In this document: piece after piece, positions 1 to 6,157 of the stretch
Numbering within the stretch: the first letter of the stretch is position 1
How the letters are laid out: every line of letters starts with the position of its first letter
From: a virus
Length of the DNA: 27,175 bases
Reading direction: 5' to 3' (one strand)
Virus record (IMG/VR): IMGVR_UViG_3300027996_000135
Span: 1-27,175 of that record
Made by a program: the position numbers and the translations under genes
Notes under the pieces: model-generated
Told to the model about the DNA's origin: nothing
The model's database searches: none
Seen by the model: only the letters and a program-made list of their open reading frames with translations

Positions 1-3
1 CAT
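1..3 (-). other. possible start codon of the next gene, cut by the window edge
   Basis: An ATG reads out of the window at its left edge. It is preceded on the minus strand by an A-rich stretch (ACTAAACCAAAACAAAG) that resembles the leaders in front of several other genes here. Only the start codon is inside the window, so nothing can be said about the product. Confidence 0.45.
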
Positions 4-63
4 CTTTGTTTTGGTTTAGTATGGTTTATTTCTGTGTTATGCGTAATTATGTATTTTCTTTTT

Positions 64-122
64 TATACCTTTACGGGTATAAACACTTACCTATTGGTAG
101 TTAATATACCTTTACGGGTATA
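64..122. promoter_or_regulatory. array of three inverted repeats (operator-like)
   Basis: The 18-mer TATACCTTTACGGGTATA occurs twice without change (64-81 and 105-122). Each copy is an inverted repeat with arms TATACC/GGTATA. Between them, 88-99 reads TACC-TATT-GGTA. All three share TACC/GGTA half-sites, and their centres are 21 and 20 bp apart, close to two turns of the DNA helix. The right-hand copy overlaps the last codons and stop of the 66-residue gene. The array lies just before the next gene start at the window edge. This suggests a set of operator sites or tandem RNA hairpins; no T-run on the minus strand supports a terminator. Confidence 0.5.
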
Positions 123-301
123 ATTCTTTTATCATTCCCTTCTACTCTTTTACTTTTGTTAATAAATCGGTTTGCGAAAAACCTTCTTAGCTTTAAATAC
201 TTTATTCTATTCCTTACATTTACACCGTTAAAATCTGCTTGGCCGGTTTCGTATTCAATCAAAATCATTCGATCAAGATAATCAATTCTTGGCCGTTTCA
301 C
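101..301 (-). CDS. small basic hypothetical protein, GTG start
   Basis: 66 residues, rich in Arg and Lys (MKRPRIDYLD at the start, NRFINKSKRVEGNDKRI near the end), with no signal peptide or membrane segment. I do not recognise a family. The start codon is GTG; it overlaps the stop of the upstream 102-residue membrane protein gene as GTGA, which supports this start over the internal ATG at codon 12. The last codons and the stop lie inside an inverted repeat of the left-edge array, so the end of this mRNA could fold. It looks like the last gene of the operon that begins at the promoter near 4066. The basic charge would suit nucleic-acid binding, but that is only inference. Confidence 0.6.
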   Translation of the reverse strand: MKRPRIDYLDRMILIEYETGQADFNGVNVRNRIKYLKLRRFFANRFINKSKRVEGNDKRIIPVKVY

Positions 302-606
302 GCGCTTAATTTTTCAAAGTACGCATAAATCAATGAATTTAAAGCCGCTACCATAAAAGCAATAATTATCAATTCAGCGTTAAAAGTGTTATTATAGTAA
401 CCTAATTCAATTACTATGGTCCATACTGAAGCCATACAAGTTCCGCATCCAATAACCGGCTTTAATATGTATTTTAATAACTGTGAATGTCTTTGTGACC
501 ATTCATAAGGCATACGTAAAAAATAAAATATCATTCCAGGTGATGAAATTATACGCAATCCAACGCAAAACAATGATATTAATAACGCTTTTAGTAAAAT
601 ATCCAT
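298..606 (-). CDS. small membrane protein with a GCGTCMAS motif
   Basis: 102 residues with hydrophobic segments at about 4-22, 50-68 and 76-97, so probably two or three membrane spans. Residues 53-60 read GCGTCMAS, giving a CxxC pair (Cys54, Cys57) at a predicted membrane edge. Similar small membrane proteins with a G-C-x-T-C-M-A-S-like motif are, from memory, common in Bacteroidota phages; no function is known to me. The start lies three bases after the stop of the 43-residue gene, and the stop overlaps the next gene's GTG. With the two tiny membrane proteins just upstream it forms a membrane-protein cluster at the end of the early operon. Holin-like or host-envelope-modifying roles are possible but unproven. 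Confidence 0.7.
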   Translation of the reverse strand: MDILLKALLISLFCVGLRIISSPGMIFYFLRMPYEWSQRHSQLLKYILKPVIGCGTCMASVWTIVIELGYYNNTFNAELIIIAFMVAALNSLIYAYFEKLSA

Positions 607-608
607 TT

Positions 609-740
609 TTAAAAGAATATATTAAAACACTTTATCCAATACCAAACAACCGGAAAAACAATAAAAGGAACTGATCCAACAATTAAACCAATTGCTAAAA
701 GGCCTTTCATAATATCTGTAAATCTTTTTAATTTGCTCAT
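609..740 (-). CDS. tiny membrane protein (43 residues)
   Basis: The reading frame starts at ATG 740, which overlaps the stop of the preceding 31-residue gene as ATGA, and ends with TAA at 609-611, three bases before the next ATG. The product begins MSKLKRFTDIMKGLLAIGLI and has one long hydrophobic stretch from about residue 13 to 36 (LLAIGLIVGSVPFIVFPVVW), a basic N-terminus (positive-inside rule) and a short Cys-containing tail. It probably spans the membrane once. The tight coupling on both sides is the main evidence that it is expressed. No family recognised. Confidence 0.6.
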   Translation of the reverse strand: MSKLKRFTDIMKGLLAIGLIVGSVPFIVFPVVWYWIKCFNIFF

Positions 741-832
741 TCTTTTATTTTTAATAGTTTTTTTAATATAGGGTTTATTATTATCATTTGAAATAAAACC
801 GTTACAAAGATAATTAAATATATTTCTTTCAT
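737..832 (-). CDS. tiny membrane protein (31 residues)
   Basis: The frame runs from ATG 832 to TGA at 737-739. Its start overlaps the stop of the 79-residue gene (ATGA), and its stop overlaps the start of the 43-residue gene (ATGA). The product begins MKEIYLIIFVTVLFQMIIIN and ends with a Lys-rich tail (PILKKLLKIKE), the shape of a single membrane-spanning microprotein. No homologue is recognised. The two four-base overlaps make a chance frame unlikely, but expression is not proven. Confidence 0.55.
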   Translation of the reverse strand: MKEIYLIIFVTVLFQMIIINPILKKLLKIKE

Positions 833-1068
833 CTGTTTAAATGCTTATCAAGTTCAACAATTATTTTTTTATTGTATATCAATGTCCACATTTCACCATA
901 AAGCGAAATATTTATATTTCCATCTTGATTGATATAATAAGCCGCAACCGCGTTAATATCAAAAGTAAAATCTACATTTTTAAATTCCGGTTCGGGCGGT
1001 GAAATATCCAATTTTAACGCTTGTTCAATATCTTTAAAATTGGCAACAAATTCGGTTTTAGCTTTCAT
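829..1068 (-). CDS. hypothetical acidic protein (79 residues)
   Basis: 79 residues, soluble in appearance, with many Asp/Glu and the stretch PEPEFKNVDFTFDINAVAAY. It starts shortly after the NinG gene ends (stop at 1090) and is coupled to the 31-residue gene by an ATGA overlap. A -7-like element (TATATTTG on the minus strand, 1077-1084) lies just upstream, but no matching -33 element is visible, so an internal promoter is doubtful. I do not recognise the family. Confidence 0.65.
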   Translation of the reverse strand: MKAKTEFVANFKDIEQALKLDISPPEPEFKNVDFTFDINAVAAYYINQDGNINISLYGEMWTLIYNKKIIVELDKHLNR

Positions 1069-1076
1069 ATTGTTTA

Positions 1077-1084
1077 CAAATATA
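1077..1084 (-). promoter_or_regulatory. isolated -7-like element
   Basis: TATATTTG on the minus strand matches the Bacteroidota -7 consensus TAnnTTTG exactly and sits 9 bases before the 79-residue gene's ATG. No TTTG or TTG is found 17-22 bp upstream. It could be a weak or activator-dependent promoter, or chance in AT-rich DNA. Confidence 0.25.
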
Positions 1085-1089
1085 AGTTT

Positions 1090-1734
1090 TTATTTTTGTT
1101 TTAATGTTTTTATTTTGTCTTTAAAGATAATTTTAATTTCTATAAGTTCCGGAATTGAGTATTTTTTTAAAGTGTTTTTCCTTTGCTCTAATTCATCAAA
1201 TCTTTCTTGGCCTATCTTCTTAATCAATCGCGGATAATATTCCGCAAGGTTGCCGGATTTGTTTTTGTTGCAATTAAACCAACATTGGCCGTGTGCGTTA
1301 TCTTCATCAAGTGCAACGCTTTTGTTTTGTCCTTGTGGAAAATAATGACCGGAAGTTAAGCGGTATGTTCCTGGAGCAGCATCGCAAGAAATACATTTTT
1401 CGTTCTTGTCGCGCTCTCTTATGTATGAATTAAACACTTTCAACGCTTCTTGGTAATAATCCATCCAAGTTTTCATTGATTGCTTTAAATCGCGTTTTTC
1501 TTTGCGTTTCTTTTTTTCTTCCAACACCTTTGAATATTCAATTGCACAAATTGGTGAACAAACGGCTTGTAATGGCTTCATTCTTTCAAATGGTGTTTTG
1601 CATTGTTTACATTTATAAAGTCGTTTTGGCTTCTTCTTTGGTTGCTTTTCGGCTTTGTGTTTACACTCGTTTGAACAAAACTTTTGATTGAAATAAACAA
1701 CTTTAAATTTTATGTTGCAATTCTTACACCTCAT
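1090..1734 (-). CDS. ninG: NinG/Rap-like recombination nuclease
   Basis: 214 residues of the NinG (lambda Rap) family, Holliday-junction/D-loop endonucleases used in phage recombination. Two N-terminal zinc-finger-like Cys4 clusters are visible (Cys3, Cys6, Cys20, Cys24 and Cys42, Cys45, Cys59, Cys63), then a Lys-rich linker. The family core follows: KCISCDAAPG (Cys114, Cys117), TSGHYFPQG and NAHGQCWFNCNKNKSGN, an HNH-like metal-binding arrangement, with the usual C-terminal helix (GQERFDELEQRKN). Lambda NinG also carries an N-terminal Cys-rich region. The start overlaps the methyltransferase stop (TAATG). It lies in one operon with NinB-like, nuclease and methyltransferase genes, consistent with DNA recombination and processing. 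Family assignment is strong from the motifs. Confidence 0.92.
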   Translation of the reverse strand: MRCKNCNIKFKVVYFNQKFCSNECKHKAEKQPKKKPKRLYKCKQCKTPFERMKPLQAVCSPICAIEYSKVLEEKKKRKEKRDLKQSMKTWMDYYQEALKVFNSYIRERDKNEKCISCDAAPGTYRLTSGHYFPQGQNKSVALDEDNAHGQCWFNCNKNKSGNLAEYYPRLIKKIGQERFDELEQRKNTLKKYSIPELIEIKIIFKDKIKTLKQK

Positions 1735-2708
1735 TAATCTTTTTTAAATATGAATATTGGTTCATATTTTGCACCTTTTCCGCTTATTGATGATAATTCA
1801 AGTTTTAATGTTTCTACTAATTTAAAACCAATATTTTCAGCAATTTTAATTGTTTCATTCTCCAATGATGACTTTGAAATATTTGCAATATTTACTATCA
1901 TAAACCTATTCTCTTTCAATCCAAAAAAACAATTCTCAAAAGTTTTTTTCAAAAATCCATTTAGCCATTTTTCAATTGTAGGATATTTAATATAAGATTG
2001 TGTTTTTTCATTTGAATATTTTTCAGTATTAAAATAAGGCGGTGAAGTAAAACATAAATCCAAAGAATTTTTTTTTGGAATAAAAACTTCACTTCCTAAA
2101 TTGTGTAATTCAATTATTTTATTACTTGGAAAATCATTGTTTAATTCTTTCAACCCGGTAAATGTTTTAATGCTTGGTTCTACTCCAATATATTTTTTAC
2201 AATTTGAAGATAAGAAGCCGAATAATCTTCCACCCCAACCGCAACTCATATCGTAAACCGCACCATTATTTCCGTATGTATTGTAAATATATTTTGCTAC
2301 GGTTGGTCTAAAATTACTAACTGATTGTTTACTTAAATAAACTTTAGAATTTTGACGTAATCTGTTTGTTGTTATATTTCCATTCCCATATTTACATTCA
2401 TATTCATACGTTTTTTTTAGTAATTTTTTTAATTTTTCATCATCATACCATAAATTTTTTATTGTTTCCTGGTTACCATATTCAACTTCAATCCAATGAG
2501 GAAAATAAGTCCATAAAAAACCGCAACTGTGCATAGTTTGTTTTAATATGTTATTTTTTAAAATATTCTTTTCATCAAAATTTATTAAAGCAATTAATTC
2601 ATTTTTTTTATTATAATTTTCTTTTTTATAATTTGGATAGCCTTTTTTTCTCCAAAAATTAAAATAATCATTTAAAATATCTTCTTTAGTATTTCCGAAT
2701 AAATCCAT
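1734..2708 (-). CDS. DNA methyltransferase, SPPY class (N6-adenine or N4-cytosine)
   Basis: 324 residues. An AdoMet-binding motif is seen at about 151-160 (VYDMSCGWGG, then RLFGFLSS and YIGVEPS), and the catalytic motif IV TSPPY lies at 221-225 within LCFTSPPYFNTEKY. The order motif I before motif IV in one domain, with TSPPY, fits amino-methyltransferases that modify adenine N6 or cytosine N4; the sequence does not show which, nor the target site. The first ~120 residues form an Asn/Lys-rich domain with no recognisable motif, possibly for target recognition. It is coupled to NinG by TAATG and follows a PD-(D/E)XK-like nuclease gene by 21 bases. It could protect phage DNA from host restriction or form a modification pair with the nuclease. 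Confidence 0.88.
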   Translation of the reverse strand: MDLFGNTKEDILNDYFNFWRKKGYPNYKKENYNKKNELIALINFDEKNILKNNILKQTMHSCGFLWTYFPHWIEVEYGNQETIKNLWYDDEKLKKLLKKTYEYECKYGNGNITTNRLRQNSKVYLSKQSVSNFRPTVAKYIYNTYGNNGAVYDMSCGWGGRLFGFLSSNCKKYIGVEPSIKTFTGLKELNNDFPSNKIIELHNLGSEVFIPKKNSLDLCFTSPPYFNTEKYSNEKTQSYIKYPTIEKWLNGFLKKTFENCFFGLKENRFMIVNIANISKSSLENETIKIAENIGFKLVETLKLELSSISGKGAKYEPIFIFKKD

Positions 2709-2729
2709 AGTTTCATTTTTAGTTTTGTG

Positions 2730-3227
2730 TTAATTAAACTTATTCAATTTTCCAATTTGTAAATTATAACAATCATCTTTAAAGGTCCAAACTCCATTGC
2801 CATTTGGATCAATTTCATTCTTCTTGTTAAATGTTGATATATTATAAAAATCAATCGGTTTAATATAGCCGTATAAATACGCGGTTTTTAAATCATCAGC
2901 AACACCAACAAAGAAATAATAATTACATTTTTGCGTTGTATTAAAATCAAATATATTCAAATTCCAATTATTATTCGGTGTGAACCTGGAAGTAAATTTT
3001 TTTGTTTTAACATCAATCTTATAATTATCAATAATTAAATCATAATCATAAGTTGAATTAAAATCTAATTTTGAACCTTTCGCGGTGTAAATATCAAATA
3101 CAACTATTTCACCAATTGCACCGAATAAATTTCCTTTACCTTTTGTTTTTGAACCTTTCAATTCTCCGAATGAATAAAGTTTTTTAGCGCGTTCAATTTG
3201 TTCTTCTGAAATGTTTATTGCTTTCAT
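2730..3227 (-). CDS. PD-(D/E)XK nuclease-fold protein
   Basis: 165 residues. The pattern GAIGEIVVFDIY (Glu40), then YDYDLIIDNYKIDVKTKK (Asp63 and Asp72-Val-Lys74) fits the PD-(D/E)XK core: helix with Glu, a strand carrying Asp, and a strand with D-x-K. A conserved-looking NWNLNIFDF and a C-terminal NGNGVWTFKDDCYNL follow. Proteins like this occur in phages as small endonuclease-like genes of unproven activity; mismatch/repair (Vsr-like), resolvase or restriction roles are all possible. The start overlaps the NinB-like stop (ATGA) and the methyltransferase gene follows 21 bases later, so co-expression with a methyltransferase is clear. Whether the two form a restriction-modification pair is inference. 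Confidence 0.75.
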   Translation of the reverse strand: MKAINISEEQIERAKKLYSFGELKGSKTKGKGNLFGAIGEIVVFDIYTAKGSKLDFNSTYDYDLIIDNYKIDVKTKKFTSRFTPNNNWNLNIFDFNTTQKCNYYFFVGVADDLKTAYLYGYIKPIDFYNISTFNKKNEIDPNGNGVWTFKDDCYNLQIGKLNKFN

Positions 3228-3664
3228 AAATAAAATTTGTTTTCTTCTGCCATTTGTTGAACCAAAAAATAGTTTTGTTTAAATTCATCGGCATCCATTA
3301 AATAAATTCCATTATCTGAAGCAAAATTTCTGAAGCGTTCAATTGCAATATTCATTTCATCTTTGGAAATGTTTTTTGTGCTTTTTAAATCTTCACGAAT
3401 TTCACCGGTTATTTTATTAGTTCTTTCGTAAATAAATAAATCAGCGTTGACCGTTGCCTTGAAAATATTCTGTTTAGTGTACTCTATTGTTTCACCGTAT
3501 TCAACCGCGAAAATTGTTAATATTGCGTGAAGGTATGAATTTTGTTTAACCGATCGCATTGCTTTCTTTTCAGTCAATTCAATTTTCGCTCCTTTTTCAA
3601 TAAGTTGTGAAAGCTTTGTTTGTGCTTTCTTTGCTTCAAATGGTTTTAATAAATCTAACAACAT
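3224..3664 (-). CDS. NinB-like recombination protein
   Basis: 146 residues from the chosen ATG at 3664 (MLLDLLKPFEAKKAQ). An ATG 27 bases further upstream is in frame, but the region before 3664 codes for the end of a small helix-turn-helix protein in another frame, and the two genes then overlap by only 10 bases. The segment RSVKQNSYLHAILTIFAVEY followed by GETIEYTKQ and a C-terminal EMNIAIERFRNFASDNGIYL resembles the NinB (YbcN/Orf) family, which helps load recombinases or annealing proteins on SSB-coated DNA. Phage neighbours NinG, ERF and SSB-like fit this role. The assignment rests on pattern memory, not on a catalytic motif; moderate confidence. Confidence 0.7.
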   Translation of the reverse strand: MLLDLLKPFEAKKAQTKLSQLIEKGAKIELTEKKAMRSVKQNSYLHAILTIFAVEYGETIEYTKQNIFKATVNADLFIYERTNKITGEIREDLKSTKNISKDEMNIAIERFRNFASDNGIYLMDADEFKQNYFLVQQMAEENKFYL

Positions 3665-3834
3665 ACAAGTTCTAAATCTAAAGCGTTGCAAATCTTTTCC
3701 AGGTTGTGGAATCTTATTTGTTTATCACCGTTTATAAAGCCGCTTAAAGTAGCGTAACGAACACCGGAGGTGTTATGTAATTTCATCAAGTTCCAATTTA
3801 ATTCTTTCATTCTGTTTTGAATTGTTTGTTTCAT
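3655..3834 (-). CDS. small helix-turn-helix (Xre/Cro-like) DNA-binding protein
   Basis: 59 residues from ATG 3834 to TAG at 3655-3657. The product begins MKQTIQNRMKELNWNLMKLH and contains the Cro/C1-type pattern SGVRYATLSGFINGDKQIRF followed by HNLEKICNALDLEL: a recognition helix (YATLSGFINGDK) and the usual fourth helix (LEKICNALDLEL). This suggests a small repressor or activator acting on phage promoters. It follows a G-rich/C-rich stem-loop (3847-3867) and overlaps the NinB-like start by 10 bases. It would be a natural candidate to read the repeated promoter boxes or the left-edge TACC/GGTA array, but nothing in the sequence proves its target. Confidence 0.8.
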   Translation of the reverse strand: MKQTIQNRMKELNWNLMKLHNTSGVRYATLSGFINGDKQIRFHNLEKICNALDLELVCC

Positions 3835-3846
3835 AGTTTATAAATT

Positions 3847-3867
3847 AAAGGGGAATTTCACCCCTTT
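3847..3867 (-). promoter_or_regulatory. intercistronic stem-loop, GGGG/CCCC family (copy 1)
   Basis: On the minus strand AAAGGGG-TGAAATT-CCCCTTT forms a perfect 7-bp stem with a 7-base loop. It lies between the stop of the 53-residue gene and the start of the HTH gene, ending 12 bases before that ATG. No T-run follows, so a standard terminator is unlikely. Three further copies are at 6678-6695, 7910-7932 and 10052-10068. Confidence 0.7.
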
Positions 3868-3873
3868 GTTTTT

Positions 3874-4035
3874 TTATAGATACATAATAACTTCAGCCAT
3901 TTTTGAAACTCCGGTATAATAAGCATTAACATAATCAAAATGTTCTTTTACCATTTCAATTGCTCTTTCTTCATTGTTTCCCCATTTTGTTAATCTTGCT
4001 ACAATTTTTGCTTTTAATGTTTCTTCGTTTTTCAT
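3874..4035 (-). CDS. hypothetical small protein, first gene after promoter P1
   Basis: 53 residues from ATG 4035 (MKNEETLKAKIVARLTKWGN). A longer frame to 4068 exists, but it would run into the -7 element at 4066-4073, so the shorter start is chosen. The product is helical, with ERAIEMVKEHFDYVNAYYTG and a C-terminal VSKMAEVIMYL; no family known to me. It is the sole gene between promoter P1 and the first stem-loop, the same position occupied by the 43-residue gene after P2 and the 78-residue gene after P3. The three products are not obviously alike in sequence. Confidence 0.7.
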   Translation of the reverse strand: MKNEETLKAKIVARLTKWGNNEERAIEMVKEHFDYVNAYYTGVSKMAEVIMYL

Positions 4036-4065
4036 AATAATTTGTTTTTTTGTTTTTGTCTGATA

Positions 4066-4098
4066 CAAATATACGCTATTTAGTTTATTACTTCCAAA
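4066..4098 (-). promoter_or_regulatory. Bacteroidota-type promoter P1
   Basis: The -7 element TATATTTG (4066-4073) and the -33 element TTTG (4095-4098) are separated by 21 bp, matching the TTTG/TAnnTTTG consensus of Bacteroidota. The segment around it (TTTGGAAG ... CTAAATAGCGTATATTTGTA) is nearly the same as at P2 (8102-8134). The transcript would start about 25 bases before ATG 4035 and read the recombination/modification operon. Confidence 0.75.
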
Positions 4099-4139
4099 CT
4101 TTTCTTTAATTATTTTCGCTTTTTAGTAAACTTTTTTTA

Positions 4140-4170
4140 ACTTCTCAATGTTTATAGGCTTTTCAAGGGC
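4140..4170 (-). promoter_or_regulatory. conserved upstream box of P1
   Basis: On the minus strand this reads CCTTGAAAAGCCTATAAAC then ATTGAGAAGTT. It aligns with the boxes upstream of P2 (8174-8204) and P3 (10430-10460), with the shared core GAAA-GCCT-TAAA and a final AAGTT. It lies about 43 bp upstream of the -33 element. It may be a binding site for a phage activator or repressor. Confidence 0.55.
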
Positions 4171-4182
4171 AAAGTTTTTTTG

Positions 4183-4506
4183 TTAAATTTTCACATTTTT
4201 CAATAAGCGGTCATTAATTCGCTTCAATTTCTTCAATTCCGCTTCCTGGATTCCTATTTTAACCGCTTGTTTTGTCAGCATCAATTCATTTTTCTTGTGT
4301 TCTTTTGCATAATCATTGTTTAATTCGACAAGTGAACCAATGAATTTAATTGCTTCTGTTATGTCATTAATAACCGTTTGAGCATTGGCCGGAATCGGCT
4401 TCAATGCTTCTTCTTTTGTTTTTGGTGCTTGTATCGTGTATTTCTTTTTCAGTCCTTGTACGATCTTTTCAAGTTTTGCTTTGTTTGTTATTATGTCTAT
4501 TATCAT
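4183..4506 (-). CDS. hypothetical coiled-coil protein
   Basis: 107 residues, rich in Lys, Glu, Leu and Ile. The second half (about 60-105: DYAKEHKKNELMLTKQAVKI and onward) has heptad-like spacing, suggesting a coiled coil. The first part contains KPIPANAQTVINDITEAIKF. No catalytic motif, signal or membrane segment is seen. It follows the helicase gene by 12 bases and is the last gene before the P1 region, so it probably belongs to the replication operon. A structural or accessory role beside the helicase is possible; I do not recognise the family. Confidence 0.7.
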   Translation of the reverse strand: MIIDIITNKAKLEKIVQGLKKKYTIQAPKTKEEALKPIPANAQTVINDITEAIKFIGSLVELNNDYAKEHKKNELMLTKQAVKIGIQEAELKKLKRINDRLLKNVKI

Positions 4507-4518
4507 TTTATTTGTTTT

Positions 4519-5541
4519 TTATTGCCAAAGGTCCAAACCGGGTTCTTCCCATTTTTCAATTTTTCCTTGTGGCTCAATTCTGTTATTAATATCAAAATCT
4601 TTATTCGGTGTTAATTTTATTGGCGGTTTAATTGCTTCAATCTTTGCCGGTTTCTTTCTTTCTGTGGCATAACGTTTCACGTTACCATTGTGCGTTTGTT
4701 CAATTGTGAAATATACTAACTTTTCAACATCAAATTCAAGAGAGGTGAATCCAACATTTCCACAACTTCGCGGTTTAACCTTGTGAACGGTTATGTCTGC
4801 AATTATAGTATCTGTGCTTTCTCTATGCACCGTTATCATTACTTTTCCACTGTTGATCCATTCACTTCCCCCTTTCATATCATATGGGGTTGGACTTTTT
4901 CGAACTCCATTCTCTTTTTCTGTTAGCTTTGGATGAATAACCGTGTGAATATGCAAATTATTATCTTCAGCGGTTTGATTTCTGTAAGGCAATACCGCTT
5001 CTAAATACATTGCATAACCGCCATACTCGTTATAAGGGTGACTCATATCTTTCCAGGAATCAATTGAAGCCGTTTGTATTTCATCTTTCATACTTGCGGC
5101 CATATCGTAAAATTCGAAAGGTGTTAATTTTGCTTTTACATCGGCTTTCGTTAATACTTTGAAGTGTTCCAATAACCATTCAGTTTGCCGATATATTTCT
5201 TGGTCCGAAATAACATTTTTATATTTTGGATTAAAACATTTTGCGGTTTTCTTATGAAGTAAATCAGCAATTATTTCAATATTGCTTCCAACATCCGGAA
5301 AATATACAAGGTGTTTCCAACCGTAATAAAGTGAAGTGTTTAAAAGCAATTCCATTAATACTTGAGTTTTTCCGCTTCTTGGAAAGCCGGTCCAATCTGT
5401 GCAAGTACCTAATTGCATTGTATAAAGATCATTAAGATTCTCAAAGCCTAAATACTTTCCTTTTTCGTTATACGTGTCGCGATATTCAATTAATGCTTCA
5501 GTAACTTCAACCGCTTGTGTTATTTTAAAACCTTTCTTCAT
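4519..5541 (-). CDS. replicative DNA helicase, Twinkle/T7 gp4-like ATPase domain
   Basis: 340 residues. A Walker A motif is at about 52-59 (GFPRSGKT), followed by a helix (QVLMELLLNTSLYYGW). A Walker B-like strand lies at 157-163 (TASIDSW), and the family signature continues with HIHTVIHPKL, SPTPYDMKGGSEW, and VMITVHR before KVKPRSCGNVG. This order matches the RecA-like helicase domain of Twinkle/gp4 and DnaB-type proteins. There is no primase domain at the N-terminus, so priming must come from elsewhere. The start overlaps the stop of the DUF6291-like gene (TAATG), a typical pairing of helicase with its loader or initiator. ATP-driven unwinding at the phage fork is the likely role. Confidence 0.85.
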   Translation of the reverse strand: MKKGFKITQAVEVTEALIEYRDTYNEKGKYLGFENLNDLYTMQLGTCTDWTGFPRSGKTQVLMELLLNTSLYYGWKHLVYFPDVGSNIEIIADLLHKKTAKCFNPKYKNVISDQEIYRQTEWLLEHFKVLTKADVKAKLTPFEFYDMAASMKDEIQTASIDSWKDMSHPYNEYGGYAMYLEAVLPYRNQTAEDNNLHIHTVIHPKLTEKENGVRKSPTPYDMKGGSEWINSGKVMITVHRESTDTIIADITVHKVKPRSCGNVGFTSLEFDVEKLVYFTIEQTHNGNVKRYATERKKPAKIEAIKPPIKLTPNKDFDINNRIEPQGKIEKWEEPGLDLWQ

Positions 5542-6155
5542 TAGTCGAAAGTGTTTAAGCGTTTAACCTTTGCTTTATACGTGCCGTTTAAATCTCTTTT
5601 ATACCAAGTTGATAATCGTGAAGCAATTCCAAAAGTTTTTTCTTTTTCAAATCGCATCTTTTTATCCTTCGGTCCGTGTTCGGTCCAATACATTTCGAAA
5701 TCAATAAAAAGTTGTTTAGGGTATTTATTCAGATTCTCTTTGTTAAAATCTGTTAATGATTGTCGAAAACAAAGTTTTCGTTTTAATATATCATTTACTT
5801 TCTCATTTACACTAACATTAACATTAACACTATCATTAACACTTACAGTTGGATTTGTTGAGTTTTGTTGAACAGATTTAACACTTGTTGCTTTTTTTTG
5901 CTTTCTCGCTTCAGCACTCTTTTTACCGGCTTCGGAACGCTTAACTTTTACATCTTCAAACTTTCTTAAATCGCGTTTTAACGCTTGTTTAATAGATTCA
6001 AAAGCTAATTCCGTAATAAAATCACCTTCCGGTTCTTCATCATTGCAATACGCGTAAATGTGTTTAATTAGCAAACCGGCTTGTTCATCAGTTAGCTTTG
6101 AGAAAATACCGATTTGGTCGGTGTATAATACGAATGATTTTTTGCCATTGGCCAT
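5541..6155 (-). CDS. DUF6291-like replication protein (possible helicase loader)
   Basis: 204 residues. The N-terminal part MANGKKSFVLYTDQIGIFSK, then DEQAGLLIKHIYAYCNDEEP and ELAFESIKQALKRDL, fits the DUF6291 family as I know it, found in Bacteroidota phages and prophages. A basic helix RSEAGKKSAEARKQKK follows, then a Val/Asn/Ser repeat linker (residues about 101-120: TVSVNDSVNVNVSVNEKVND) and a C-terminal domain with FIDFEMYWTEHGP and LSTWYKRDLNG. The two-domain layout with a low-complexity linker resembles DnaD/DnaB-like primosome proteins. It is translationally coupled to the helicase (TAATG). The function as loader is inferred from position. Confidence 0.72.
   Translation of the reverse strand: MANGKKSFVLYTDQIGIFSKLTDEQAGLLIKHIYAYCNDEEPEGDFITELAFESIKQALKRDLRKFEDVKVKRSEAGKKSAEARKQKKATSVKSVQQNSTNPTVSVNDSVNVNVSVNEKVNDILKRKLCFRQSLTDFNKENLNKYPKQLFIDFEMYWTEHGPKDKKMRFEKEKTFGIASRLSTWYKRDLNGTYKAKVKRLNTFD
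5801..5860 (-). repeat. short-period repeat coding a Val/Asn linker
   Basis: The plus strand reads a run of near-repeats of ACATTA/ACACTA units. On the coding strand this gives alternating GTT/GTG/GTA and AAT/AGT codons, i.e. Val-Asn and Val-Ser pairs between the two domains of the 204-residue replication protein. It probably varies in length by slippage. Confidence 0.5.
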
Positions 6156-6157
6156 AA

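Noticed and set aside
631-640. DnaA-box-like sequence (TTTATCCAAT)
   Set aside because: It differs from TTATCCACA, occurs alone, and lies within a coding region; not enough to call an origin.
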